Positions 6,935 to 14,991 are shown, numbered from the stretch's first letter. The stretch: 64,000 nt of DNA from Georgenia satyanarayanai (GCF_009193135.1 NZ_VUKC01000011.1:43531-107530); one strand, 5' to 3'. The notes: generated by a model not told the origin, from the letters alone. Numbers and translations are program-made.

Positions 6935-8476
6935 ATGAGCTCACGCCCGTCCTCGCCGCTCGACCTGTCCCTGCCCGAGGGCCACGGCCGACGGGTCCTC
7001 GTCACCGGTGCCAGCGGGTACGTGGGCGGGCGTCTGGTGCCCGAGCTCGTCGCTGCCGGCTTCACCGTGCGCGCCGGGGCACGGGACCCGCGCAAGCTCG
7101 AGGACCGCCCCTGGGCCGCCGACGTCGAGCTCGTCGCCGCGGACCTCGAGGACGCCGAGCAGGTGCGCGCGGCGATGACCGACGTCCACACGGTGCTCTA
7201 CCTCGTGCACTCGATGGGTGGCGGCGGGGACTTCGTCGAGCGGGAGTCACGGATCGCGCGGACGGTGGCCGAGGCGGCCGCGGCTCAGGGCGTGCAGCAG
7301 ATCGTCTACCTCGGTGGCCTGCACCCCGACAAGGAGCTCGACGAGCTGTCCGACCACATGCGCTCCCGCGAGCAGGTGGGCCGCATCCTGCTCCAGTCCA
7401 CCGTCCCGACGATGGTCCTGCGGGCGGGGGTCGTCATCGGCTCGGGCTCGGCGTCCTTCGAGATGATCCGTCACCTCACCGAGCGGTTGCCCGTCATGCC
7501 CGGGCCGCGCTGGCTGGACAACCTCGTCGAGCCGATCGCGATCCGCGACGTCCTGTACTACCTCGCCCACGCGTGCGCGCTGGACGAGCCCGTCAACCAC
7601 ACCTACGACATCGGCTCGGGGCGTCCCCAGCCGTTCAAGGAGCTGCTCTCCGGCTACGCCCGGGTGGCCGGCCTGCGCCCCCGCCGGATCTGGGCCCTGC
7701 CGATCCCCGCGCCCAGGCTGTCGGGCTTCTGGATCGGGATGACGACGCCGATCCCCCGCGGGCTGGCGATGCCGCTGGCCGCGTCGATGGCCGAGGACGC
7801 CGTCGCCGGGGACCACGACGTCGCCACCGTCATCCCCGACCCTCCCGGCGGGCTCACCGCGTACCCCGACGCCTGCCGGTTGGCGATCGAGCGGCAGGTC
7901 TCCGGACGGGTGACGGCCAGCTGGGACGACGACGTCACCTCCTCCGCCGGTCCCGCCGACCCGCTGCCCTCGGACCCCCAGTGGGCCGGCCACACCGTGT
8001 ACACCGATGTCCGTGAACGCGACGGCAGGGCGGCCCCGGAGTCGGTGTGGCGGGTGGTCCAGGGCATCGGCGGCGAGAACGGCTGGTACTCCCCGGCGTT
8101 CCTGTGGCGGCTGCGCGGGTTCCTCGACAAGCTCGTCGGCGGTCCCGGCATGGCCCGGGGGCGGCGCCACCCGCACCGGCTGCAGGTCGGGGACCACGTG
8201 GACTTCTGGCGGGTGGAGTCGGTGGAGCCCGGGCAGCGCCTCACGCTGCGCGCCGAGATGCGAGCCTCGGGCCGGGCGTGGCTCGAGCTGTCCGTCGACG
8301 CCCTCCCGGGCGGCGGTGCCCGCTACCGCCAGCGCGCGATCTTCTTCCCCCGCGGCATCCCCGGCCGGCTGTACTGGCTCGCGGTGCTGCCTTTCCACGC
8401 GCTGATCTTCCCGACGATGGCGCGCAACATCCTCCACGAGGCCGAGCGGCACCCGGTGACCGGGAGCCCGTCCTGA
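6935..8476 (+). CDS. SDR-family NAD(P)-binding oxidoreductase with C-terminal DUF2867 domain
   Basis: A 513-residue two-domain protein. Residues about 18-300 are an atypical short-chain dehydrogenase (NmrA/UDP-sugar-epimerase-like) with the nucleotide motif VTGASGYVGG near residue 24. Residues about 335-500 are a DUF2867 domain, a START/SRPBCC-like fold, containing GENGWYSPAFLWRLRGFLD and ending in the FPTMARNILHEAE segment. Many actinobacteria carry this fusion. The substrate is not known; a lipid or quinone-like ligand is possible from the START-like part (inference). It is monocistronic, and its end faces the SRPBCC gene with only 10 nt between stops. Confidence 0.88.
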   Translation: MSSRPSSPLDLSLPEGHGRRVLVTGASGYVGGRLVPELVAAGFTVRAGARDPRKLEDRPWAADVELVAADLEDAEQVRAAMTDVHTVLYLVHSMGGGGDFVERESRIARTVAEAAAAQGVQQIVYLGGLHPDKELDELSDHMRSREQVGRILLQSTVPTMVLRAGVVIGSGSASFEMIRHLTERLPVMPGPRWLDNLVEPIAIRDVLYYLAHACALDEPVNHTYDIGSGRPQPFKELLSGYARVAGLRPRRIWALPIPAPRLSGFWIGMTTPIPRGLAMPLAASMAEDAVAGDHDVATVIPDPPGGLTAYPDACRLAIERQVSGRVTASWDDDVTSSAGPADPLPSDPQWAGHTVYTDVRERDGRAAPESVWRVVQGIGGENGWYSPAFLWRLRGFLDKLVGGPGMARGRRHPHRLQVGDHVDFWRVESVEPGQRLTLRAEMRASGRAWLELSVDALPGGGARYRQRAIFFPRGIPGRLYWLAVLPFHALIFPTMARNILHEAERHPVTGSPS

Positions 8477-8486
8477 CCCCGGGGTG

Positions 8487-8963
8487 TCAGCGGTAGAAGC
8501 CCTCGCGCAGGGTGATGCCGTGCTCGACCCATGCCTTCATCGCGCCGAGCATGCTCGTCCACCCCTCGCAGTTGTCGAAGGCCCGACGCGCGCCGTCCGG
8601 GGTCGCCTGCCACGAGGACTCCGTGATGGTGACGAGGGTGCGGGAGTCGTCGTCGAGCGGCTCGAACTCGAAGACGACCGTCGTCGTGCCCCGCGTACTC
8701 GTCGTCGCCTCCCCGTCCCACTCGATGACGATCCGCCGCGGCCTGTCGGCCTCGAGGACGCGCACGGGGAAGGCGCCGGGGAAGTCTTGGAAGTTCCAGA
8801 TGACCTCGGCGCCGGACTCGAGACGACCCTGCGCGCCCCCGGTCGTGAAGTACCTCGAGAGCCGCTCGGGGTCCGCGACCGCCTCGTACACCTCGGCGCA
8901 CGGCCGCGAGACGCGGCCCGACACGGTGAAGCTCAGCTCGTCCAGCCGCTCAGATGCGTTCAT
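8487..8963 (-). CDS. SRPBCC family protein (AHSA1/START-like)
   Basis: A 158-residue single-domain SRPBCC (activator of Hsp90 ATPase homologue-like) protein. The segments are DPERLSRYFTTGGAQG near residue 32, then IWNFQDFPGAFPVRVLEADRP cut here to its hydrophobic beta core, then TTTVVFEFEPLDDDSRTLVTI, and a C-terminal amphipathic helix ending GWTSMLGAMKAW. Such proteins bind hydrophobic ligands in a deep cavity. It is divergent from an ArsR regulator with only 16 nt between the two start codons. ArsR-SRPBCC pairs of this kind are widespread, and the regulator usually controls the SRPBCC gene. The ligand is unknown. Confidence 0.85.
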   Translation of the reverse strand: MNASERLDELSFTVSGRVSRPCAEVYEAVADPERLSRYFTTGGAQGRLESGAEVIWNFQDFPGAFPVRVLEADRPRRIVIEWDGEATTSTRGTTTVVFEFEPLDDDSRTLVTITESSWQATPDGARRAFDNCEGWTSMLGAMKAWVEHGITLREGFYR

Positions 8964-8982
8964 GTGATATTTTTACAACATG
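8961..8982. promoter_or_regulatory. Back-to-back leaderless promoter and operator of the SRPBCC/ArsR pair
   Basis: The 16 nt between the two start codons form an AT-rich tract that stands out from the GC-rich surroundings. TATTTT (8968-8973) lies 6 nt before the ArsR ATG. On the other strand TAAAAA (8975-8970) lies 6 nt before the SRPBCC ATG. The flanks CATGT (8961-8965) and ACATG (8978-8982) are inverted repeats. A single element therefore could serve as both -10 boxes and as the ArsR binding site. Confidence 0.55.
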
Positions 8983-9309
8983 TCATCTCGCGAGGTCAAT
9001 GGCTCCGACCAGGACGACCTCGTGTTCAAGGCCCTCGCCTCCCCCGTCCGCCGCCGGATCCTCGACCTCCTGAGGTCGGCCCCCCGGACGACCGGCGAGC
9101 TGGCTGCCCAGGTCCCCGAGCTCGATCGCACGACCGTCCTCCAGCACCTGCGGGTCCTCGAGCGCGCCGAGCTGGTCACCGGGCGCAAGGTCGGGCGCGA
9201 GCGCCACCTCTCCCTCGCCCCTGTGCCGATCAAGCGCATCCACGACCGCTGGATCGGCGAGTACGCCCGTGCCGCCGTCGAGCTCCTCGAGGACCTCGAC
9301 CGGGACTGA
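8980..9309 (+). CDS. ArsR-family winged-helix transcriptional regulator
   Basis: A 109-residue regulator with one winged-helix domain: FKALASPVRRRILDLL at residues 14-29, the TTGELAAQVPELDRTTVLQHL recognition region cut here to its role, then a wing at GRKVGRERHLSL. No cysteine cluster of the metal-sensing ArsR type is visible, so it belongs to the non-metal group usually paired with SRPBCC proteins. It probably represses both itself and the divergent SRPBCC gene through the 16-nt intergenic element. The start codon is set by the TATTTT box 6 nt upstream. Confidence 0.88.
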   Translation: MSSREVNGSDQDDLVFKALASPVRRRILDLLRSAPRTTGELAAQVPELDRTTVLQHLRVLERAELVTGRKVGRERHLSLAPVPIKRIHDRWIGEYARAAVELLEDLDRD

Positions 9310-9345
9310 CCTGCACCCGCCCCCGCCGTGTCGAACAATGGCGTG

Positions 9346-9900
9346 ATGCCTCTGCTCACCGTCGGCCACGGCTCGCTCGAGCGCGCCGGGCTGGCCTCGC
9401 TTCTCACCGGCCGGCGGGTCGCCGCCGTCGTCGACATCCGCCGGTTCCCGGGCAGCCGCCGCAATCCCGACGTCGCACGGGACGCGTTGGCCGAGTGGCT
9501 GCCTTTGGCGGGGGTCGCCTACCGCTGGGAGCCGCGCCTGGGCGGACGCCGTCACCTGCGTAAGGCCGAGGACGCCGCCTCCCCGGACACGTGGTGGCAG
9601 GTGGACGCCTTCCGTGCCTACGCCGGCCACACCCGCACCGAGGAGTTCACCGCCGCGCTCGCCGAGGTGGCCGAGGACGCTCGTGGGGACGCCCGCGTCG
9701 CCGTCATGTGCTCGGAGGCGGTGTGGTGGCGGTGCCACCGCCGCCTCGTCGCCGACGTCGCCACCCTCCTCCTCGACCTCCCGGTGCACCACCTCATGCA
9801 CGGCGGCGAGGTGCGGGTCCACGAGCCGTCCGACGGCGCGAGGGTGCGCGACGGCGTCGTCGTGTGGGACGCCGCCCCATCCGGCGCACACGACACCTGA
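9346..9900 (+). CDS. DUF488 family protein
   Basis: A 184-residue DUF488 protein. The family signature begins PLLTVGHGSLER. VVDIRRFPGSRRNP follows near residue 33, and VAVMCSEAVWWRCHRRLVA near residue 122 contains the conserved Cys and Arg residues. The family is widespread and uncharacterised. The catalytic-looking Cys-x-E and Cys-His-Arg residues suggest an enzyme, perhaps nucleic-acid related (inference). I prefer the ATG at 9346, which places the conserved LLTVGH at residue 3. A GTG at 9328 in the same frame would add six residues. It follows the ArsR gene by 36 nt and may be cotranscribed. Confidence 0.82.
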   Translation: MPLLTVGHGSLERAGLASLLTGRRVAAVVDIRRFPGSRRNPDVARDALAEWLPLAGVAYRWEPRLGGRRHLRKAEDAASPDTWWQVDAFRAYAGHTRTEEFTAALAEVAEDARGDARVAVMCSEAVWWRCHRRLVADVATLLLDLPVHHLMHGGEVRVHEPSDGARVRDGVVVWDAAPSGAHDT

Positions 9901-10099
9901 TCAAGAACGCATGATGCGCCAGCACTGGCACCCGGGTGAGTCAGCGCCCGTCGTCGGCGGGCGCGACGTTCCCTCTCGTCCGTCGGTGCGCGGTCATCCT
10001 CCCCACCACGTGCCGGGAGTCCGCGAGCGACCGAGCGTCCCGTCGGCCGAGGTGAGCCTGTGCTCCAGCGGCCGAGCCCGCGTCGCTGGAGCGCGCCGG

Positions 10100-11014
10100 T
10101 CACCAGAAGGCGCGGGAGGCGATGGCGTCGGCGAAGCCGTCGAGGGCACCGTCGACAGCACCGAGGTAGAGGGAGGCGTCGACGAGGGAGACCTCCATGA
10201 CGCAGGGCTCACCGTTGTCACCCTCGACCATGTCGATGCGGCTGAACAGGAGCTGGGCGTCGCGGCCCATCCGGGACTTGATGTAGCCGTGGATCGCGGA
10301 GCGGGCCCGCTCCCCCACCCGGAGCTCGGCCTCGGTGGCGTACCGGGAGACGGCAACCTCGTCGCCCGTCTCGTCGGCGGCGGCCTGCTCGCCGAGGAGC
10401 ATGGGCTCCTTCTCCACGACGTGGGAGAGCACGCCGTTGAGGTAGATCAGCGCCGTCTCGCCGCGCTCGTCCACCGACTCGACGTACCGCTGCACCATGA
10501 CGGCGCGGCCGTCCTGCAGGAGCCGGTAGGCGTGCTGGATCGCGTGCATGCGCGACGTCGCGTCCCGCGCGGTGTACCTGCCGGTGTCCCTGGACCCGGA
10601 GGACACCGCCGGCTTGACGACGAAGTCACCCAGCGACGGGAAGCGGGTGTGCACCTGGTGCTTGGACAGGTTCCTCTCCGGCTCCAGCCACACGGTGTCG
10701 ATCGTGGGCATGCCACGCCGGCCGAGCTCCTGGAGGTAGTGCTTGTCGGTGTTCCACTCGACGGTGTCCGCGCTGTTGAGGAGCTTGCGGATGCTCTTGG
10801 TCCACGCGAGGAAGTCCTGCCGACGTGTCGCATAGTTGTGGACGGAACGCAGGACGACGATGCCCGCCTCGGACCAGTCCACGGACTCGTCGTCCCACGC
10901 GGCGACGCGCGGGTCGATGCCCCGTTCGGCCAAGGCGTCGGGCAGCCCCTCCTCACCCGGGTCCAGCTCAGGGTGGTCCAGGCAGGTCGCGAGAGTGACA
11001 CGAGGCTTCGACAC
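10100..11014 (-). CDS. ATP-grasp family ligase of unknown substrate
   Basis: A 304-residue ATP-grasp protein. An N-terminal pre-ATP domain starts RVTLATCLDHPELD and contains VVLRSVHNYATRRQDFLAW. The ATP-binding region includes FVVKPAVSSGSRDTGRY near residue 131 (Lys and a glycine-rich loop), VMVQRYVESVDERGETALIYL, and the metal-binding LFSRIDMVEGDNGEPCVMEVSL near residue 258, cut here to its acidic residues Asp and Glu. It resembles the RimK/DcsG-like group that joins amino acids or amino-acid-like substrates with ATP. No partner gene is adjacent, so the product cannot be inferred. The GTG start follows a TAGGTT box by 6 nt. Confidence 0.82.
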   Translation of the reverse strand: MSKPRVTLATCLDHPELDPGEEGLPDALAERGIDPRVAAWDDESVDWSEAGIVVLRSVHNYATRRQDFLAWTKSIRKLLNSADTVEWNTDKHYLQELGRRGMPTIDTVWLEPERNLSKHQVHTRFPSLGDFVVKPAVSSGSRDTGRYTARDATSRMHAIQHAYRLLQDGRAVMVQRYVESVDERGETALIYLNGVLSHVVEKEPMLLGEQAAADETGDEVAVSRYATEAELRVGERARSAIHGYIKSRMGRDAQLLFSRIDMVEGDNGEPCVMEVSLVDASLYLGAVDGALDGFADAIASRAFW

Positions 11015-11020
11015 GGGCTC

Positions 11021-11026
11021 AACCTA
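11021..11026 (-). promoter_or_regulatory. Leaderless -10 box (TAGGTT) for the ATP-grasp gene
   Basis: On the minus strand TAGGTT ends 6 nt before the GTG start at 11014, with no Shine-Dalgarno. Confidence 0.45.
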
Positions 11027-11152
11027 TCCGAAACCCCGGTATGTCGCGGCTTGCTCGGAAGGGCCGGTGATCCTCATCACGAGGGGCTCTCCGGGCTGGG
11101 CAGCGCCCGACGCCGGTGGTAACGTTTAGGACTGCCGCAAGGGCACCAGCAA

Positions 11153-11228
<76 letters not shown>

Positions 11229-11231
11229 GCC

Positions 11232-11261
11232 GAAGGCCGTCTCCCCCGGGAGGCGGCCTTC
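11232..11261 (+). terminator. Hairpin terminator after tRNA-Lys
   Basis: A 13-bp stem with one G-T pair (11232-11244 with 11249-11261) and a short C-rich loop, directly downstream of the tRNA and followed by a mixed GT tract. Confidence 0.75.
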
Positions 11262-11292
11262 GTCGTTGTCACTCCCGGGCGCGGCCCACCAC

Positions 11293-11298
11293 TAGGCT
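11293..11298 (+). promoter_or_regulatory. Leaderless -10 box (TAGGCT) for the ion channel gene
   Basis: TAGGCT lies 7 nt before the GTG at 11306. It supports that start over in-frame codons further upstream, which would place the protein start inside tRNA-Lys. Confidence 0.5.
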
Positions 11299-11305
11299 CG
11301 CCTTC

Positions 11306-11956
11306 GTGTCGACCCTGACGGATGCGTGGGAGCGCAGGCTCAATCTTCCGCTGACCGTGAGCACTGTGCTGTTCCTCGTCGCCTACGCCTGGCCCATTCT
11401 CGAGCCCGACTTAGGGCCCGCCTGGCGACAAGCGTGCTCGCTCACTGTGTGGACCACCTGGGCGCTGCTCGGCGTGGACTTCGTCGTTCGACTGTGGCTG
11501 GCCACTGACCGGTGGCAGTTTCTGCGTCGCAACCCTCTCGACCTCGCGACTCTTCTACTGCCGCTCCTGCGTCCGCTGCGACTTCTACGTCTGGTGACAC
11601 TGCTGACCGCCCTCAATCGGTATGCCGGGTCCTCCCTTCGCGGCAAGGTCGGTGTCTACCTCGTCGGCTCCGTCTCGCTGCTGTGCTTCGTCGCGGCACT
11701 GGCGGTACTCGACGCTGAGCGCGGGGGCGAAGGACCGATCCAGACCTTCGGCGACGCCCTGTGGTGGTCAGCGACGACGGTCACCACGGTCGGCTACGGC
11801 GACATGTTCCCGATCACCGCAACCGGTCGTCTCGTCGCGGTCGCCCTCATGGTTGGTGGCATCGCAACGGTTGGTGTCGTCACCGCCTCTCTGGCGTCGT
11901 GGCTCATCGATGCGATCCGCGAGGAACGGGAACAGACCTCGCCACAGGTTCCCTGA
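11306..11956 (+). CDS. Voltage-gated-type potassium channel, six-transmembrane
   Basis: A 216-residue K+ channel subunit. Four hydrophobic segments precede the pore module: about residues 14-31, 43-65, 78-100 with arginines in LLRPLRLLRL like a short S4, and S5 at 113-135. The pore helix and the selectivity filter TVGYGD at 161-166 follow, then S6 at about 174-198. The tail is short, with no RCK or cyclic-nucleotide domain. It therefore forms a tetrameric channel in the cytoplasmic membrane. Codon use is less biased to G/C in third positions than in its neighbours (CTT, CTA, CGT and ACT codons are common), and it sits just after tRNA-Lys, so recent acquisition is possible. Confidence 0.9.
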   Translation: MSTLTDAWERRLNLPLTVSTVLFLVAYAWPILEPDLGPAWRQACSLTVWTTWALLGVDFVVRLWLATDRWQFLRRNPLDLATLLLPLLRPLRLLRLVTLLTALNRYAGSSLRGKVGVYLVGSVSLLCFVAALAVLDAERGGEGPIQTFGDALWWSATTVTTVGYGDMFPITATGRLVAVALMVGGIATVGVVTASLASWLIDAIREEREQTSPQVP

Positions 11957-11989
11957 CCACCGGCGATTCGAGCGCCTCCGCGTTCCTGA

Positions 11990-12823
11990 CTACCCGAGTA
12001 CGAGCACCTGACCGTTCTCCGGGAAGTCCGGCAGCGCCGTCGGGCGGCGCTTACCGGTACTCCACCGCGCGTCGCACTCACCGTCGGCAGCGAGCCCCCG
12101 CCAGCGCATGGGCACACCCGCCGCCGCGGTCGGCCGGGCCCGGTCCGTGACCTGGACGTGCAGGTGCGGCTCGGAGGTGTTGCCGGTGTTGCCCACCTCC
12201 GCGAGCCGCTGCCCTGCCGCAACCCGCTCCCCCTCGGCGACCGTGACCGAGCCCCGACGCAGGTGCGCGTACGTGGCGTAGGCGCCGTCGTCGTGGCGGA
12301 CGACGACGTGGTTGCCGAGGATGCGTCCCACACCGGCGAGGTCACGGAGGAAGCCCTCGGCCGTCATCATCCACACGAGCAGGGGCCAGGTGTCACGGGC
12401 GCCGTGGTCGCGCTGGGAGTCGTGGGCCCGGACGACCACGCCGGCGGCCATCGCGAGCACCGGCTCCCCGAAGGACGGGTAGGTCTGCGGGCGACGCGCC
12501 CGCAGGCCCCAGCCGACCGACGTCGGGGCGTCGTGTGCGGGCTGGAGGACGTCGACGGCGTAGGCCTGGCCGTAGGCCTTGACACCGTGGCTCGGCACGG
12601 CCGTCCCGGGGCCGTTGACGACGACCCACCGCCCCCGCAGCGGAGGGTCGAGCTCGACCGGGTCGAGCGTCGTCGCCGGTGGCCGGACGAGGGAGAGGAG
12701 GAAGGCGACGACCGCGACGACGAGCCCCCACGGTCGTGGTACCGGCAGGAGCACGGCGGCGAGGACGGCGAGGACGAACAGCCGCGTCCACCACGTCTGC
12801 CAGCGGGCGACGGCCCGCCTCAT
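11990..12823 (-). CDS. Membrane-anchored M23-family peptidase
   Basis: A 277-residue protein. Two hydrophobic segments near the N-terminus (about residues 15-31 and 33-49) anchor it. A C-terminal LytM/M23-like domain has VPSHGVKAYGQAYAVDVLQ near residue 85, GNHVVVRHDDGAYATYAHLRRG near 190 cut here to its role, and the HLH motif in GNTGNTSEPHLHVQV near 226. Classical members are zinc endopeptidases that cut peptidoglycan. The first zinc-ligand region here is of the YAVD variant and not the standard HxGxD, so activity is uncertain. Its start overlaps the stop of the upstream HTH gene by 4 nt, so they are cotranscribed and probably functionally linked. Confidence 0.82.
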   Translation of the reverse strand: MRRAVARWQTWWTRLFVLAVLAAVLLPVPRPWGLVVAVVAFLLSLVRPPATTLDPVELDPPLRGRWVVVNGPGTAVPSHGVKAYGQAYAVDVLQPAHDAPTSVGWGLRARRPQTYPSFGEPVLAMAAGVVVRAHDSQRDHGARDTWPLLVWMMTAEGFLRDLAGVGRILGNHVVVRHDDGAYATYAHLRRGSVTVAEGERVAAGQRLAEVGNTGNTSEPHLHVQVTDRARPTAAAGVPMRWRGLAADGECDARWSTGKRRPTALPDFPENGQVLVLG

Positions 12824-13311
12824 CGCCGCGCTCCCAGGACGACGGCGAGCAGGGGCACGACCCGCGCGACGGGCACCTCGTACCGGCCCCCGCCGACAGC
12901 ACGCAGCCAGCCCGCCGCTGTGAGCTGGCGCAGGTGGTGGTAGACCTGCCCGCTCGTGCCGACGCCGTCGGTGTCGACGAGCTCCGCGACGGTGGCGGCG
13001 CCGCCGAGAACCCGCTGGAGCAGGCGCAGGCGGACCGGGTGGCCGAGGGCGACGAGCACGTCCGCCTCCTCCGTCCAGTCGGCGCCGAGGAGGTCGTCGG
13101 TGACCGCACCGAGCTGCCACTGGGCGCGCCGCCCGTCCGGTAGCCGGACGTGGCCGACGAGGAGCACGGCGCCGGGGTCCTCCACCCGCGCCTGAAGGCC
13201 CCCGAGCGCCCACAGCGGGTTGTCGGTGGTCACGTCGTCGGGCACGGCGGCGAGCCGTGACTCGAGCACGGCGACGCGCTCCTCGAGCGCGGTGAGGCGG
13301 TCTGCTGACAT
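12820..13311 (-). CDS. Winged-helix (ArsR-like) regulator with N-terminal coiled segment
   Basis: A 163-residue protein. Residues 1-25 form a heptad-like helix (RLTALEERVAVLESRL), a probable dimerisation coil. Residues about 82-150 are a winged-helix domain: VALGHPVRLRLLQRVLGG, then GQVYHHLRQLTAAGWLRAV as recognition helix and GGRYEVP as wing. The middle part (about 30-75) is unassigned. It is cotranscribed with the M23-peptidase gene through an ATGA overlap and probably regulates that operon (inference). The intergenic region towards bcp is short (97 nt) and could hold divergent promoters. Confidence 0.82.
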   Translation of the reverse strand: MSADRLTALEERVAVLESRLAAVPDDVTTDNPLWALGGLQARVEDPGAVLLVGHVRLPDGRRAQWQLGAVTDDLLGADWTEEADVLVALGHPVRLRLLQRVLGGAATVAELVDTDGVGTSGQVYHHLRQLTAAGWLRAVGGGRYEVPVARVVPLLAVVLGARR

Positions 13312-13408
13312 GCCTCCACGCTATTACGAAGTTCCGTACTCACATAGTGGCGCGCGGGTCGGGCCGTGCGATGCTGGGACCGACCGCCCACGACCGACGG
13401 AGGACCTC

Positions 13409-13885
13409 GTGCCCCAGCTCTCCCCCGGCGAGACCGCCCCGGACTTCACCCTGCCGACCGCCGACGGCTTCACGGTGAGCCTCGCGGAGCTGCGTGCCAC
13501 GGCCGACAAGGGCGTCGTCGTCTACTTCTACCCCGCCGCGTCCACGCCCGGTTGCACCACCCAGGCCTGCGACTTCCGCGACAGCCTCGCCGCCCTCCAG
13601 GGCCATGGCTACGCCGTCGTCGGCGTCTCGCCCGACGGCACCGACAAGCTCGCCCGCTTCGCCGAGGCCGAGTCCCTCACCTTCCCGCTCGCCTCCGACA
13701 CCGACCACGAGGTCATCGAGGCCTGGGGAGCGTGGGGCGAGAAGAAGAACTACGGGCGCACGTACACCGGCCTCATCCGCTCGACCGTCGTCGTCGACCC
13801 GGCCGGCACGGTGACGCTGGCGAAGTACAACGTCAAGGCGACCGGCCACGTCGCCCGGCTGCGCAAGGACCTGGGCGTCGACTGA
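13409..13885 (+). CDS. bcp: Thioredoxin-dependent peroxiredoxin, BCP/PrxQ type
   Basis: A 158-residue PrxQ-type peroxiredoxin that reduces hydrogen and organic peroxides. The peroxidatic Cys49 and the resolving Cys54 lie in STPGCTTQACDFRD with the C-x4-C spacing of E. coli Bcp. The upstream APDFTLP and the GVSPDGTDKLARFAE and FPLASDTDHEV segments are typical. The GTG start at 13409 has a GGAGGA Shine-Dalgarno about 6 nt upstream, and it leaves no unexplained N-terminal tail. tRNA-Leu follows 19 nt after the stop. Confidence 0.95.
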   Translation: MPQLSPGETAPDFTLPTADGFTVSLAELRATADKGVVVYFYPAASTPGCTTQACDFRDSLAALQGHGYAVVGVSPDGTDKLARFAEAESLTFPLASDTDHEVIEAWGAWGEKKNYGRTYTGLIRSTVVVDPAGTVTLAKYNVKATGHVARLRKDLGVD

Positions 13886-13904
13886 CACCGTAGGCTGGTC
13901 CCGC

Positions 13905-13986
13905 GCGCGAGTGGCGTAACTGGCAGCCGCGCCAGGTTTAGGTCCTGGTGTCCTCGGACGTGCGGGTTCGAGTCCCGCCTCGCGCA
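13905..13986 (+). tRNA. tRNA-Leu (anticodon TAG)
   Basis: An 82-nt class II tRNA with a long variable arm. Acceptor GCGCGAG pairs with CTCGCGC. Anticodon stem CCAGG/CCTGG encloses loop TTTAGGT, giving TAG for CTA codons. T arm GCGGG/CCCGC is visible. CCA is not encoded. TAGGCT at 13891-13896 could be its -10 box. Confidence 0.96.
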
Positions 13987-14035
13987 CGATGTACTCGCCC
14001 GCGCGGGCACCCACGCAACACGGAAGAGAAGCACC

Positions 14036-14569
14036 ATGAGCGGACTGGCCTCTGACGACATCACCCCCTGGCTGCCGCCGGAGGACCTCGACAGGGTTCG
14101 CCGTCAGGTCCCGATGCTCTACGTCGACGTCCTGCCCGTACGGGTGGACGCCACCGGCCAGGTCCAGCAGGTGGGTCTGCTGCTGCGCGCGACCGGTGGC
14201 CGCCTCCAGCGCGCGCTGGTCTCGGGCCGCGTGCTCTTCCACGAGACGCTGCGTGAGGCGCTGACCCGTCACCTCGAGAAGGATCTCGGCTCGCTGTGCC
14301 TGCCGCGCGTGCCGCTCTCCCCCCAGCCCTTCACGGTCGGTGAGTACTTCCCGACGCCGGGACAGGGTTTCCACGACCCGCGCCAGCACGCGGTGTCACT
14401 CGCCTACGTCGTCCCCGTCGATGGCGACTGCCACCCCCAGCAGGACACCCTCGAGGTCGGCTGGTTCACCCCCCGTGAGGCCCTGCTGCCCGAGGTGCAG
14501 GCCGAGCTCGTCGACGGGCACAGCACCCTCCTGCAGCAGGCGTTGGCGCACGTCGGCCGCCTCCCGTGA
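14036..14569 (+). CDS. NUDIX-fold protein, DUF4916 family
   Basis: A 177-residue protein of the actinobacterial DUF4916 group in the NUDIX superfamily. The start MSGLASDDITPWLPPEDL and the QVPMLYVDVLPVRVD strand are characteristic. The region matching the Nudix box (about residues 62-84) reads GRVLFHETLREALTRHLEKD, where the usual REUxEE core is changed to RHLEKD. Two catalytic acidic positions are thus lost, and hydrolase activity is doubtful. Its stop overlaps the start of the following membrane-protein gene by 4 nt. GGAAGAGAAG precedes the ATG as ribosome binding site. Confidence 0.82.
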   Translation: MSGLASDDITPWLPPEDLDRVRRQVPMLYVDVLPVRVDATGQVQQVGLLLRATGGRLQRALVSGRVLFHETLREALTRHLEKDLGSLCLPRVPLSPQPFTVGEYFPTPGQGFHDPRQHAVSLAYVVPVDGDCHPQQDTLEVGWFTPREALLPEVQAELVDGHSTLLQQALAHVGRLP

Positions 14570-14991
14570 GCATCCAGCCCGGGACCGGCCCGCAGGGGCT
14601 GGACGTCGGCCGGGCGTCCCGGGCCGCCGGGACGTGGCGGCAGCGCGGGGCGGCGATGCTGCTCGACATGGCAGCCGTCACGCTCTTCGCCTACCTCGGG
14701 CGCGGCGCGCACGAGGGCGGCCGGTCGGCCACCGATGTCCTCGAGGTGGCCCTGCCCTTCCTCCTCGCGCGGCTCCTCGTCACCGTGCTCGTCCAGCACG
14801 GGTCGCTGCGGCTGTGGCCCGGCGGCGTCGTCGCCTGGCTCGCCACGTGGGCCGGTGGCCTGGCGCTGCGCGCCGCACTGGGCGACGGCACGGCGCTGCC
14901 CTTCGTCCTCGTGGCGCTCGGGGTGCTCGGCGCGCTGTTCCTCGGCTGGCGCGCCGTCTGGCTCCTGGCAACCCGCGTCGGCCGCAACTAG
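14566..14991 (+). CDS. DUF3054 family membrane protein
   Basis: A 141-residue integral membrane protein matching the actinobacterial DUF3054 pattern. It has four hydrophobic segments: about residues 28-47 (DMAAVTLFAYLGRGAHEGG, with the family's Asp and Gly-Arg), 60-78, 84-100 and 110-135. WPGGVVAWLATWAGGLALRA resembles the conserved second half. The function is unknown. The GTG start overlaps the stop of the DUF4916 gene, so both are cotranslated. Confidence 0.8.
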   Translation: MSIQPGTGPQGLDVGRASRAAGTWRQRGAAMLLDMAAVTLFAYLGRGAHEGGRSATDVLEVALPFLLARLLVTVLVQHGSLRLWPGGVVAWLATWAGGLALRAALGDGTALPFVLVALGVLGALFLGWRAVWLLATRVGRN

